Below are positions 8,447-17,588 of a stretch of 64,000 nt of DNA, in pieces. The stretch spans positions 1 to 64,000 of the forward strand of contig JADFZZ010000002.1 in NCBI GenBank assembly GCA_015232315.1, read 5' to 3'. The notes below the pieces were generated by a model. That model saw only the letters and a program-made list of their open reading frames with translations. It did not search any database and had not been told where the DNA came from. Each line of letters starts with the position of its first letter. The first letter of the stretch is position 1. A program made the translations under genes and the position numbers. Source of the stretch: SAR324 cluster bacterium (GTDB lineage: Bacteria > SAR324 > NAC60-12).

Positions 8447-8775
8447 TGGATCTCCATCAAGAGAAAATTAAATATTGTATATCATTGGCGATGGTTCTAT
8501 CCATGTTACTAACAAAGACTTTTCAACAGGTCAATCACAGGATTGTTTCAATTAATTGGTGGTCTCTGCAAACTGGTGGAGGTACTAAAAATCTAGCTTG
8601 GAACGGGCATAAGCATGATTTCTTTCCAGGTTAATCGTTGTTGGGTCAGTCCCATTTTCATGGCCGGTGTTTTTAGTTGGTACCGTTTTTTAAATCGTTG
8701 GGAACGGGGTCTTCCCGGCAAGGCGCTTCTTAAGGATTTGTGAAAGCGACAGTAATTGTAGTCCACCAAGCCGAA
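8447..8775. other. Gene-free spacer
   Basis: This 329-base region lies upstream of phaC and downstream of the PspC gene. It is AT-rich near phaC and should hold the phaC promoter. A 42-codon plus-strand frame at 8615-8743 has no ribosome-binding site and no recognisable family, so I do not call it. I see nothing else. Confidence 0.6.
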
Positions 8776-9102
8776 TTAATAATAAACGCTTTTCATTTTG
8801 GTCACTTCAGGAGGCGGGCGTGCAGCAACCGGCGGGGGTGGTGGACGGCGTTTCATGGCCCAGTAATACAGCAGATAAAACAGCAGACCCAGAATCAGCG
8901 GCGCATACAGCAAGGCATAGAGTCTGACAAGCCATAGCGGAATACCTACCCAGGCTGAAAAATCAGCGCATACTCCCAAAATCCATTTTCGGGAAACACG
9001 TCTGTGTTTTCTTCTGGAAAACAACAGACCAAACAGGGTCCACACGCCAAAAATGAGGGATAACGCTCCTAAAATTAAAAACAGGGCATTCACTGAAATC
9101 AT
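8776..9102 (-). CDS. PspC-domain membrane protein
   Basis: The 108-residue protein has an N-terminal membrane helix, the PspC-type segment ILGVCADFSAWVGIPLWLVR, a second hydrophobic helix and a proline-rich tail (RRPPPPPVAARPPPE). PspC proteins sense envelope stress at the inner membrane. No pspA, pspB or pspF is nearby, so this is a stand-alone PspC-like protein. Its ATG overlaps the stop of the upstream gene by 4 bases, implying translational coupling. Confidence 0.75.
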   Translation of the reverse strand: MISVNALFLILGALSLIFGVWTLFGLLFSRRKHRRVSRKWILGVCADFSAWVGIPLWLVRLYALLYAPLILGLLFYLLYYWAMKRRPPPPPVAARPPPEVTKMKSVYY

Positions 9103-9329
9103 ACAATTCCTTCAACCAGTTGACGATAAGCTTTACTAAAACCTTGATGAAGTAACTTTCGGGGTGCTATGTGATATTGAAGTGCCAGTTGTTCAAGCAG
9201 ATGGTTAAAATCACAACCATTATAGGAATGGGCATGGATTTGCATGAGTTGCCCCAAATCGGAGACTAATTTTTCATGGTTTTTCATGGAATCTGAAAAA
9301 TTATGTGAGTCAGGTATTGTCAAAATCAT
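9099..9329 (-). CDS. Hypothetical protein coupled to PspC
   Basis: This small soluble protein of about 76 residues matches no family I recognise. It has no signal peptide or membrane helix. It contains a His/Cys-rich stretch (MQIHAHSYNGCDFNHLL). I prefer ATG 9329 to the in-frame GTG two codons upstream. The 4-base overlap with the PspC gene is the main evidence that it is real and works with it. Confidence 0.55.
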   Translation of the reverse strand: MILTIPDSHNFSDSMKNHEKLVSDLGQLMQIHAHSYNGCDFNHLLEQLALQYHIAPRKLLHQGFSKAYRQLVEGIV

Positions 9330-9444
9330 TTCCACAGTTTATGAATAATAATATTCCCGTATATGCCTTGTTTCTGTTTGAGATACAAGCACAGACTCTG
9401 TCAAGAACCGTACATCATATTGTTTCTCATTGCCGGATCATACA

Positions 9445-11244
9445 ATGAAACAAACATTTGAGACAATTGGAATTGCTCAAAACATCAATGAATTTATCCA
9501 GAAACTGCCGTTGCCGGTAGCTGTCATCAATCTTCAAAAGGAGATTGTCGCCTACAACCGTGCCTTTTTTCTGATGGCAGGCAGAGATGTTCGGCAGGGC
9601 ACACATTATTGTCATGAGTTTTTGAATTTTCCCTTCTGCGAAGGTGCGTGTCTGGCCGATATGGCCATCAAAATGAATCGCACCATCAACTGGGATGAAT
9701 CGCATGGCCGTCGTAAAAGCGGCGAAGAACTGATAGTCCGCCCCATGGTCACACCGCTCTATACGGAAGCGGGGGAACACGACGGATTTGTGCTGTTGTT
9801 TCAGGACACAACCGATGAAGTTCAGCTTTATCGCAATTTCAGAGCCAATCTGGATCACCTGGAGCGCAAAGTCGCTTTTCTGCAAACGCTCAATGATGCG
9901 GCTGAAGAATTCCGGAAAATCACCAGCATTGATCTGCTCATGCAAAAGATCACTGATTTTATCGTGGAACATCTTTCCATGGAGTTCTGCCAGGTCATCC
10001 AGCTCAAGGAAGAAAAATATGAATCTGTCAGTGCCTCACTTTCCAGCGATCCGGAAATCACGGAAGAGCAGAAGGTCAAATTGACAGAACTCGCGATCAG
10101 CGGCATTCCGCAGATCAATGATGAAAATATGCCTTATTGTGTGGTGCATATTGAAAAAGACACGGTGGACAGCATTGACGAGGGAGAAATTGTTTTGCTA
10201 CCGATCCGCAGTGGAACCAAAAGCTATGGTTTTCTGGCAAACTATCAATTGTCTCAGGCTGGTATCCCACAGGAAAGTCTGGAATATCTGGATCTGTTCG
10301 CCAAATCCGCAGGCCCCTACATTGAAAACAGCCACATCATCACCAACTTGGAAGCGATTGTCAAGGAACGGACTCAGGCCTTGAACGCGGCACAGGCTCA
10401 ACTGGTAGAAAGCACCAAACTCGCGTCTGTCGGTGAAATGGCCGGAATGGTCGCACATGAAGTCCTCAATCCGATGACTGCGGTTCTGGCAAGAATCAGA
10501 AAACTCTATGGAGAAGAAGGCGCGCTGGAAATGATCAAAGTTGTGGCTGAAGGCTGGGAAGGTGACTACAAGGAAGGTGGTTTTGAGGCTTTGCTGGAAA
10601 CCCTCAAGGATACTCCTGAAGAAGGTGGAACCCCATTGATTGAAGAAGATCTGACGAACTTGAAAGAAAGTGTTTCTGGTGTCACCACAGATTTGAAATT
10701 CATGGAAGAACAACTCAACCGGATTGTGAGTATTGTGGATAGCCTGCGAGGCTTGTCACGTGGTCAGAAAACGACCGAACTCATTGATCTGGCAACGGTT
10801 CTGGATAAAGCCAATGACCTTCTGTCTGATGGTCTGGCCAAACGCCATATCAAACTTGAAACAAAGATTGGCCACAAATCGCAGGTCCTGTGTGATGCCA
10901 ATGAAATGCTACAGGTGTTTCATAATATATTTAAAAATTCCATGCAGGCGATTGAAAAAGACGGTTTCATCCGGGTGGTTACCACTCAGAATGAGGATCG
11001 TGTGGAAATCCGCATTACCGACTCCGGTCCTGGTATTCCCCCTGAAATTGCCCCTAAAATTTTTGAAATGCGCTTCACCACCAAATCTGAAAAAGAAGGC
11101 ACAGGCATTGGCCTGAATCTGAGCCGGCGGTTGATGCGGCAGGCCTTGGGCGATGTCGATCTGGAAAGCGGTGGCGGCAATGGCATTGGTGCCACTTTCA
11201 TTTGCTGGATTCCTCTGCCTGAAAAACGAAAAGACGCAGAATGA
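9445..11244 (+). CDS. PAS-GAF sensor histidine kinase
   Basis: This 599-residue soluble kinase has a PAS domain (about 10-130, with a CxxxxxxxFCEGAC cysteine cluster), a GAF domain (about 145-300), a short coiled coil, and a kinase core with phospho-acceptor His338 in MVAHEVLNPM. The ATPase domain has the N box NIFKNSMQAI, G1 DSGPGIP and G2 EGTGIGL. An acidic insertion of about 60 residues separates the two DHp helices. There is no transmembrane segment, so it senses a cytoplasmic signal. No response regulator is adjacent. I chose ATG 9445 over the in-frame TTG at 9430. Confidence 0.9.
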   Translation: MKQTFETIGIAQNINEFIQKLPLPVAVINLQKEIVAYNRAFFLMAGRDVRQGTHYCHEFLNFPFCEGACLADMAIKMNRTINWDESHGRRKSGEELIVRPMVTPLYTEAGEHDGFVLLFQDTTDEVQLYRNFRANLDHLERKVAFLQTLNDAAEEFRKITSIDLLMQKITDFIVEHLSMEFCQVIQLKEEKYESVSASLSSDPEITEEQKVKLTELAISGIPQINDENMPYCVVHIEKDTVDSIDEGEIVLLPIRSGTKSYGFLANYQLSQAGIPQESLEYLDLFAKSAGPYIENSHIITNLEAIVKERTQALNAAQAQLVESTKLASVGEMAGMVAHEVLNPMTAVLARIRKLYGEEGALEMIKVVAEGWEGDYKEGGFEALLETLKDTPEEGGTPLIEEDLTNLKESVSGVTTDLKFMEEQLNRIVSIVDSLRGLSRGQKTTELIDLATVLDKANDLLSDGLAKRHIKLETKIGHKSQVLCDANEMLQVFHNIFKNSMQAIEKDGFIRVVTTQNEDRVEIRITDSGPGIPPEIAPKIFEMRFTTKSEKEGTGIGLNLSRRLMRQALGDVDLESGGGNGIGATFICWIPLPEKRKDAE

Positions 11245-11266
11245 TGTTCATCAACAATAATTTTAA

Positions 11267-11296
11267 TTGACAAACCTGATTCAAATTTTTTATTAC
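11267..11296 (+). promoter_or_regulatory. Sigma70-like promoter of ytfJ
   Basis: TTGACA at 11267-11272, an 18-base spacer and TATTAC at 11291-11296 lie 65 bases before the ytfJ start. The start is preceded by a strong ggaggag ribosome-binding site. The promoter sits just past the kinase stop, so ytfJ is probably transcribed on its own. Confidence 0.55.
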
Positions 11297-11360
11297 CATT
11301 ACAGCAGGGATGAACCCTGAAGCAAAGTCATATTAAAAAACTACAATCAATGGAGGAGAA

Positions 11361-11915
11361 ATGTTAAAAAAAATATGGGGAGTCTTGCTTGTCATTACTT
11401 TGGTTCCAGCATGGTGTTTTGCCGCGAAAATTACGGTAGGAGAGCCTTTGCCGAAAGTTTCAGTCAGTGATGCCGGCAAACTGGTTTTGACAGGTGATAA
11501 TATTGATTACGCCAAATGGTCCAGCGCGGAACTCTCAGGAAAAGTACGCACGGTGTATCACCTTGCGGGAAGCATGGGTGCGTCCAAAATCAATGAAGCC
11601 TATATTGAGGCTGTCAAGACTGCGGATTTATCACATGAAATTTATCAGACTGTGACCGTCTTGAATCTGGATGACGCTCTTTGGGGCACAACAGGAATTG
11701 TCAAAGGTAAAATCAATGACAAGAAAAAAGAGTTTCCTACCTCTGAATTTGTGCTCGATGCGGATGCCACGGTTCGCAAGGCCTGGGGACTGGAAAAAGA
11801 CAGTTCTGCGGTGATTGTGCTCGACAAGGAAGGAAAAGTCCTGAAATTCAAGGACGGAAAACTTTCTGATGCGGAAATCAAGGACTTTGTGCAAACGATC
11901 AAAGACAACCTGTGA
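11361..11915 (+). CDS. ytfJ: YtfJ-family periplasmic protein
   Basis: The 184-residue protein has an N-terminal signal peptide (ending near CFAAK) and a thioredoxin-like fold as in the YtfJ/HI0045 family (VRTVYHLAGSMGASKIN, later SSAVIVLDKEGKVLKFKDG). It lacks the CxxC pair of redox-active thioredoxins, so a disulfide role is not expected. The function of the family is poorly known. It is flanked by its own promoter and a strong terminator. Confidence 0.85.
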   Translation: MLKKIWGVLLVITLVPAWCFAAKITVGEPLPKVSVSDAGKLVLTGDNIDYAKWSSAELSGKVRTVYHLAGSMGASKINEAYIEAVKTADLSHEIYQTVTVLNLDDALWGTTGIVKGKINDKKKEFPTSEFVLDADATVRKAWGLEKDSSAVIVLDKEGKVLKFKDGKLSDAEIKDFVQTIKDNL

Positions 11916-11941
11916 TTCTACTCATCTGATTTGATGCGAAA

Positions 11942-11971
11942 AGAGGACTCTGACGAGTCCTCTTTTTTTTT
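11942..11971 (+). terminator. Rho-independent terminator of ytfJ
   Basis: A 9-bp perfect stem (agaggactc 11942-11950 with gagtcctct 11955-11963), a 4-base loop and a run of eight T follow the ytfJ stop by 27 bases. It overlaps the very end of asd, which converges from the other side. A shorter T run on the minus strand may give weak termination for asd. Confidence 0.92.
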
Positions 11972-12977
11972 ATTTGCTTTTCTGATTCAACAATTCCGCG
12001 ATCTGAATCGCATTGAGTGCGGCCCCTTTGTAGAGTTGATCCGCAACCACCCACAGTGCCAATCCGTTTGGAACAGAAATATCCTCCCGAATCCTGCCAA
12101 CCCAGGTGTCGTAGCTTTCAGTCACTTCCCACGGTGTCGGGTACCCTCCCGGTCCCTGAATATCTTTGACCACGATTCCCGGTGATTTCTCCAGCAATTT
12201 ACGTGCGTCTTCCGCGCTTAATTTTGTTTCTGTTTCGATATTGATGCTTTCAGAATGCGCTCTCAACACTGGCACACGGACACAAGTCGCTGAAATTCGC
12301 ATGTTGGGCGCAGACATGATTTTTTGTGTTTCCAGCACCATTTTCATCTCTTCTTTGGTGTAGCCATTGTCCTGAAACACATCAATGTGAGGAAAAAGGT
12401 TAAAGGCGATCTGTACCGGAAATTTATTCACCTCCATGGGCTGACCATTGGCAAAGGCCTTGATTTGATCAATCAGTTCCTGCATGGTAGCGGCACCGCC
12501 CCCGGAAACAGCCTGATAGGTAGAAACCACTACCCGTTTGATGCCCACGGCCTTGTGAATGGGATTGAGCGCGACCACCATCTGAATGGTCGAACAATTA
12601 GGATTGGCGATGATTCCGTTGTGCTGAAATGCCGCCTCCGGATTCACTTCCGGAACCACCAGCGGAATTTCAGGCATCATCCTGAACGCACTGCTGTTAT
12701 CAATCACAATCGCCCCGGCTTTGGCCGCATGAGGAGCGAATTCAAGACTTCGGGATGCGCCTGCGGAAAAGAATGCGACATCGACATCCTTGAAAGAATC
12801 GGTTTTCAATTCCTCAACGGGAAGTGCTTCGCCCTTAAACATAAGGGTCTTGCCAGCGGAACGGGATGAGGCCAGCAATTTTAAGTTTTTAATCGGATAA
12901 TTCCGCGCCTCCAGTAACTTTAAAAATTCAGTACCAACCGCGCCTGTTGCTCCGGCGATCGCAACGTTTTGGCTCAT
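11970..12977 (-). CDS. asd: Aspartate-semialdehyde dehydrogenase
   Basis: Asd reduces aspartyl-4-phosphate to aspartate semialdehyde for lysine, diaminopimelate, methionine and threonine synthesis. The 335-residue protein has the NADP-binding start VAIAGATGAVG, the catalytic cysteine in NPNCSTIQ and the active-site region GGGAATMQELI, and length matches the family. The start is supported by an agaggagt ribosome-binding site. It is transcribed divergently from rlmB from a 95-base intergenic region. Confidence 0.96.
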   Translation of the reverse strand: MSQNVAIAGATGAVGTEFLKLLEARNYPIKNLKLLASSRSAGKTLMFKGEALPVEELKTDSFKDVDVAFFSAGASRSLEFAPHAAKAGAIVIDNSSAFRMMPEIPLVVPEVNPEAAFQHNGIIANPNCSTIQMVVALNPIHKAVGIKRVVVSTYQAVSGGGAATMQELIDQIKAFANGQPMEVNKFPVQIAFNLFPHIDVFQDNGYTKEEMKMVLETQKIMSAPNMRISATCVRVPVLRAHSESINIETETKLSAEDARKLLEKSPGIVVKDIQGPGGYPTPWEVTESYDTWVGRIREDISVPNGLALWVVADQLYKGAALNAIQIAELLNQKSK

Positions 12978-13072
12978 AACTCCTCTGAAAAAGATGTGAT
13001 TGAATTTTATAAAATGAAAAAATTGTTAGAATTTTTCGCAAAAAAACCATTTCATGTCCAGCTAATAAAACT

Positions 13073-13885
13073 ATGAAAAAACATCACAATCCCAGACAAT
13101 CCCGTCCTTCAAAGCCGTCCTTTTCTCAGGGTTCAACACCCCGTAATGGACTGGAAATGCTTTATGGAGTGATTCCGGTTTGTCAGGCGCTGAAAATAAA
13201 AAGACGAAAAATAGTACGTTTGATTGTCAAAACAGAGCAATCGCCTTCGCCCAGAATTCTGGAAATCATCCACTTGGCCAAAGAGCACTCTGTTCCTGTG
13301 GAATTTCTGGAAAAATCAGGCATCGACAGCTTGTGCCCTGAGGGGGTGCATCAAGGTATTTTACTGGAATGTGGCCCCTTGCCTTATGTTCCCTATGAAG
13401 CGCTCGCACCGGAAGACGGCTTGCCTAATCCGGTCATTGTCGCCCTGGATCAGGTCGAAGACCCGCACAATCTGGGTGCCATTATCCGCAGTTGCGGTTT
13501 TTTCAATGTCCTGTGTGTGGTTGTTCCTGCCTCTCATTCCTCAGGGATCACCGCTGTGGTTTCCAAAACATCGGCAGGCGTCGCGGAATCATTCCCCATC
13601 GTGCAGGTGCCGAATCTCAACCGCTTTCTGGAGATGCAAAAAACAAAAAATTTCTGGATCGCGGGACTCGATGGTGCTGCCGAACAGGATATCTCAACTC
13701 TGCCGGGCGATGTACCGCTGGTGCTTGTTCTGGGAAATGAAGGGCAGGGACTTCGTCAACTGGTGAAAAGCAAATGTGACTGGCTCGTTAAAATTCCGGG
13801 AAACCCGGATATTGCGGCCCTGAATGTGAGCAACGCGGCGGCTATCGCGCTGTATCAGTTGCGGCAGTTGAAGAAGAGATCGTGA
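13073..13885 (+). CDS. rlmB: 23S rRNA 2'-O-methyltransferase of the RlmB/SpoU type
   Basis: This 270-residue protein has an N-terminal substrate-binding domain (residues 20-95, LEMLYGVIPVCQAL) and a C-terminal SPOUT trefoil-knot domain with the three SpoU motifs: DQVEDPHNLGAIIRS, LVLGNEGQGL and IPGNPDIAALNVSNAAAI. It should methylate the 2'-OH of a guanosine in 23S rRNA (G2251 in E. coli). Its 3' end overlaps the convergent CARDB gene by 44 bases. Confidence 0.9.
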   Translation: MKKHHNPRQSRPSKPSFSQGSTPRNGLEMLYGVIPVCQALKIKRRKIVRLIVKTEQSPSPRILEIIHLAKEHSVPVEFLEKSGIDSLCPEGVHQGILLECGPLPYVPYEALAPEDGLPNPVIVALDQVEDPHNLGAIIRSCGFFNVLCVVVPASHSSGITAVVSKTSAGVAESFPIVQVPNLNRFLEMQKTKNFWIAGLDGAAEQDISTLPGDVPLVLVLGNEGQGLRQLVKSKCDWLVKIPGNPDIAALNVSNAAAIALYQLRQLKKRS

Positions 13886-15131
13886 AACTGCGTACATCAG
13901 AAAAGGATTGGCGGCCATCCGTTTTTCTGCCAATCACCCGCCAGTATAATGTGGATTTGTTGAACGTTTTGCTCAGACCCAAAGCCATTTGGGGCAATTC
14001 GCCTGAAAGCGGAACCATTTCCTTATCAGCGATCCAGCGGTCGCCCTGAGGCAAATCAAAAAATGTTCCGGGATCTTCAAACTTCTCATCAATTCCCACC
14101 TGGAGCTTGAATTCGCTGAAAACCAGGCTATCCCACTGAAACAAAAACAATCCTTTTTCCTCAAAGGTGAATTTGTCTGGAGGTAGCAGTTGCTTGATGT
14201 CACTCAGCCTGATCATGTCTGAAATAGCCTGATTGTTGTCTTCTTTCGCTTCGTTGATTTTATTGTTCGGATCAACCAACGCCACTAACTGATATTCTCC
14301 CAGCAATTGATCATCCGGCAGTGTGTATTCCAGTTCAAACGTAATGGTTTCCCCGGGAGCCATGATTTCAGCCTTGGGAACGGCAATAGCTGTTTTACGC
14401 AATGGTAACCGGACATTGTAATACTCAACCTGCGTTTCCACATTCCGGACAATGTCTCCGCCGACATTGACCAGATCAAGGCGTACTTTGAATTTTTCTC
14501 CTCTCAACACATGTTTGGGAACCACATACACAGTTTCCCAGCGGAGATCCGGCAAATCAAATTCCAGTTTTTTGGGATTATTGATGGCCTCTATTTTCTG
14601 CTGGGATTTTTCCATTTCTTCCTTGATGCGTTTGATTTCGACCGTACCCGGAACAAAGAAAAACCGTTCAACACCGGAATCAGCACGAGATAAAACTTTT
14701 TTATAAGAACTGTCCCAGACGACAGCACTCACCAGATATTTCCCACCATCTTCAGGAATGGTATAACTGTGCAATACACGGGTTTCGTCAAGAGGAGCGA
14801 TCGTCCGTGCTTCTTTGGGAAAAGCGTTTTCAACCACTTCTCCATTTTTTTTCAGCACGACCTCCACCCCGACTTTCTGTTGATATTTGGAAAAATTAGC
14901 GATTGTCACCTGAATCAGTTGCGTATTTCCAGGATGTGGACATTCAGGATTTTCCAAAGATTGCAGGAGGGTTTCAGGACTGCTTGTGTCAGAACAATTT
15001 TTTGAAATCACAATTGCTGAAACCGTTATATCAGCAGCCTGGAGAGAAACTCCATTCAGGAGTCCGCCAAACAAGGCCGCAACCAGCAGAAGTTGTGTTC
15101 TTCCAATACGAAAAAGCCCGAAACAATTCAT
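13842..15131 (-). CDS. Secreted CARDB-domain protein
   Basis: The 429-residue protein has a signal peptide (LLLVAALFGGLL, cleavage near LQAAD), Ig-like beta-rich segments and a CARDB signature (LVNVGGDIVRNVETQVEY, then DPNNKINEAKEDNN). A predicted short coiled coil lies near IKRIKEEMEKSQQKIEAIN. CARDB domains are extracellular adhesion or scaffold modules, and the exact role here is unknown. I used ATG 15131, which opens the signal peptide, although the frame is open to 15206. Confidence 0.75.
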   Translation of the reverse strand: MNCFGLFRIGRTQLLLVAALFGGLLNGVSLQAADITVSAIVISKNCSDTSSPETLLQSLENPECPHPGNTQLIQVTIANFSKYQQKVGVEVVLKKNGEVVENAFPKEARTIAPLDETRVLHSYTIPEDGGKYLVSAVVWDSSYKKVLSRADSGVERFFFVPGTVEIKRIKEEMEKSQQKIEAINNPKKLEFDLPDLRWETVYVVPKHVLRGEKFKVRLDLVNVGGDIVRNVETQVEYYNVRLPLRKTAIAVPKAEIMAPGETITFELEYTLPDDQLLGEYQLVALVDPNNKINEAKEDNNQAISDMIRLSDIKQLLPPDKFTFEEKGLFLFQWDSLVFSEFKLQVGIDEKFEDPGTFFDLPQGDRWIADKEMVPLSGELPQMALGLSKTFNKSTLYWRVIGRKTDGRQSFSDVRSFTISSSTAATDTAR

Positions 15132-15211
15132 AGTTGTGTTCAATACGAAAAAAGATTGCTTGCAAAATGAGATGACAGAACAGACCTGTATGCATGATGC
15201 GTACAAAATAT

Positions 15212-16024
15212 TCAGCGAAGTTTTTTATATTGTGCTGACAGGTTGCTGGGCTTCTTCAGGTCAAGCTTGCTCAGTTCAAACAACTTGGCTTCCTTGAGGA
15301 ATGTGGAGTACGAAGAACTGACCGCAATGACAAATCCCTGAAAACCATCAAGAAAGCCGCGTTTAATCAGAAATATTTCCAGAAACTTGCTCACAGGCTT
15401 GAACAGGAGCTTGAAATAGGACGGCGATTTCCCTTTGTTGTACCTTGCCAGGGCGGCAATGCTGGAAAAATTATTGATGGTTTTCACCTGATCAGACAAA
15501 TCCTTGAAACTCAAATGAATCAAATCTCCCCGCAGTTTCATCCCATTCCCGCGCAATTCAAGGGTGTCATGCGGATTTTCACCGGCCCATGTTCCCATGC
15601 CTTTGCGGATCAACCGATAGCGATAGTGAGGATACCATCCGCCATGTCGAATATCACGATTCATGTGGCGGGTAAGTCGTGGAACTTTGGCGCCAACGAT
15701 TCCTTCAGGAGGGTTCTGTAACAGATCCAGGATCGATTCTTTCAGCAGGGGACTGACCCGTTCATCAGCATCTATGGATAAAATCCATTCCCCGGAACAC
15801 ATCGCCATTGCCCGGTTTTTTTGCTGGACATGCCCGTCAAACGGATGCTGGGAAAATTGAACTTTGGGGAATTTTGTACAAATCTGCGCGGTTCGATCAG
15901 AACTGAATGAATCCAGCACAATGATTTCATCAGCCCAATCCTTGACCGAATTAAGGCAATCTTGAATATTTTCTTCTTCATTGTATGTAATGATGGCCAC
16001 TGATAACGTGGGGTGTGAAGTCAT
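15212..16024 (-). CDS. Family 2 glycosyltransferase, LPS core type (WaaE/KdtX-like)
   Basis: This 270-residue GT-A enzyme starts LSVAIITYNEEENIQDCL and carries the DxD region SIDADERVS. The segments SFSSDRT, GGWYPHYRYRLIRKG and GENPHDTLEL are typical of the WaaE/KdtX family, which adds glucose to heptose in the LPS inner core. It acts at the cytoplasmic face of the inner membrane. No other LPS gene is adjacent. The CARDB gene follows on the same strand after an 80-base gap. Confidence 0.85.
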   Translation of the reverse strand: MTSHPTLSVAIITYNEEENIQDCLNSVKDWADEIIVLDSFSSDRTAQICTKFPKVQFSQHPFDGHVQQKNRAMAMCSGEWILSIDADERVSPLLKESILDLLQNPPEGIVGAKVPRLTRHMNRDIRHGGWYPHYRYRLIRKGMGTWAGENPHDTLELRGNGMKLRGDLIHLSFKDLSDQVKTINNFSSIAALARYNKGKSPSYFKLLFKPVSKFLEIFLIKRGFLDGFQGFVIAVSSSYSTFLKEAKLFELSKLDLKKPSNLSAQYKKLR

Positions 16025-16247
16025 AGGGCTACGCTCCAGTAATTTTGTGTTACAACTCAGGCCAGAGGATGAAGATGCTATTCTGAGTTGTTATATTGTA
16101 ACTCTCAAAAATTTCCTGCATCTTTTGATTCAATCCGGATTACCGCATTATCTGTCAGGCACGACATAGTTGTCAAAATGCCGCAAAACTACCAGAGAAA
16201 AGCGTGTCAACCGCATTGCTGAATTAACCTGTTTCCCGAATCATTCC

Positions 16248-17333
16248 ATGAAACCGCAACGAATTGTGATAAAAGTAGGAACAAATGTACTTCAACGAGC
16301 AAACGGCAAATTGGACTATAACATCATCAATGATCTGGGAGAGCAGATTGCGGCCATTCATAAAATGGGCGTTGAAGTCCTGTTTGTCACATCCGGAGCC
16401 GTTGGCGCAGGCCGGGAGATTTGCGAATTTGAAGATCAAAAGCGAACCCTGATTCGCAAGCAGATTCTGGCATCTGTCGGACAGGTCCGGCTGATGCAGA
16501 TATATTCCGATTTTTTTCTGGAACACCAGATCATTATCGCGCAAATTCTGCTGACCCGTTCGCATTTTGGCGATCGCTCCTCTTATCTGAACATACGCAA
16601 CACTCTGGATGGACTGCTGGATGCGGGAATATTGCCCGTCATCAATGAAAATGATGTTGTCGCCACTGAAGAACTTGCACTTAATTTTGGTGACAATGAT
16701 CAACTGGCCGTCTATGTGGCGGCACTGGCCGGGGCAGACCATCTGTTTTTTCTGACCACGGCTCCCGGATTATTGAAATTCAACGATGCGGGAGAAGGCG
16801 AACTGGTCCCTGAAGTTCAGGAATATTCTGACGCACTGCTCAAGTTATGCAAGCCCACTAAATCTTCTGGTGGAACCGGTGGCATGGACAGTAAAATCAA
16901 ATCTGCGGGGTTAGGTGCCTCATTCGGTATTGAAACCCACATTGTTGATGGGAAAGCACCCAACGTGGTGTTGAAAATTCTGAAGGGGGAAAAACAGGGG
17001 ACAAGATTTATTCCCAACGGCAAAAAAATCAAAAGCTATCAAAAATGGCTGGCGGCCGGAGCTATGAGCAAAGGCAAACTGGTCATTGATGCTGGTGCGG
17101 AACAGGCCTTACGCAATAATAAAAGTTTGCTGATTCGTGGTATCAGACAGATTGAGGGAAGTTTTGAACTCAAGGATCTGGTCACGATTTATAATCTTGA
17201 CGGGAAAAAAATCGGAGTGGGACAAGCAAAAATGTCACACAAGGAACTGAAGGACTATTTGAACACAACCACAGCAGACAACACTTCAGCCGGTAAAATT
17301 GCCATTCACTGTGACCAACTGTTCCTGGAATAA
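16248..17333 (+). CDS. proB: Glutamate 5-kinase
   Basis: ProB phosphorylates glutamate in the first step of proline synthesis. The 361-residue protein has an amino-acid-kinase domain (IVIKVGTNVL, VTSGAVGAGRE, SGGTGGMDSKI) and a C-terminal PUA domain (about 275-355, KGKLVIDAGAEQAL). The start at 16248 begins the conserved domain after one residue, so the 26 extra upstream codons are unlikely to be native. proA is not adjacent. Confidence 0.93.
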   Translation: MKPQRIVIKVGTNVLQRANGKLDYNIINDLGEQIAAIHKMGVEVLFVTSGAVGAGREICEFEDQKRTLIRKQILASVGQVRLMQIYSDFFLEHQIIIAQILLTRSHFGDRSSYLNIRNTLDGLLDAGILPVINENDVVATEELALNFGDNDQLAVYVAALAGADHLFFLTTAPGLLKFNDAGEGELVPEVQEYSDALLKLCKPTKSSGGTGGMDSKIKSAGLGASFGIETHIVDGKAPNVVLKILKGEKQGTRFIPNGKKIKSYQKWLAAGAMSKGKLVIDAGAEQALRNNKSLLIRGIRQIEGSFELKDLVTIYNLDGKKIGVGQAKMSHKELKDYLNTTTADNTSAGKIAIHCDQLFLE

Positions 17334-17397
17334 AATTAAGGAACGTTCAAAAAATAAAATAGATAACTTTTCAAAGATACATTTCCTGCTGGGCACC

Positions 17398-17425
17398 GTA
17401 GAGACGCACTATAGCACGTCTCTAC
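17398..17425. repeat. Dispersed hairpin repeat (gtagagacg...cgtctctac)
   Basis: A perfect 9-bp stem with a 10-base loop lies in the 255-base gap between proB and the HEAT gene. The same stem occurs at 25648-25676 with a different loop, so it is a dispersed element. It has no T run, so it is not a standard terminator. Confidence 0.75.
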
Positions 17426-17588
17426 AGACTAGAGAAGGTGCGACTGGATGGGAAAATGTTTACAACTTATTATTTATCAATTCCTAAAATTTCGATGACA
17501 GGAAGATAGTTATTGAAAATACACGGTTGTATGGAGTAAAGATGATACAGAAACACACAAATGGATTAAAAACTATAGGGAGAAATTT

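Noticed and set aside
8615-8743. 42-codon plus-strand frame downstream of the PspC gene
   Set aside because: No ribosome-binding site, no recognisable family and no coupling to a neighbour.
16170-16247. 26-codon N-terminal extension of ProB
   Set aside because: The extension lacks similarity to ProB; the conserved domain starts immediately after ATG 16248.
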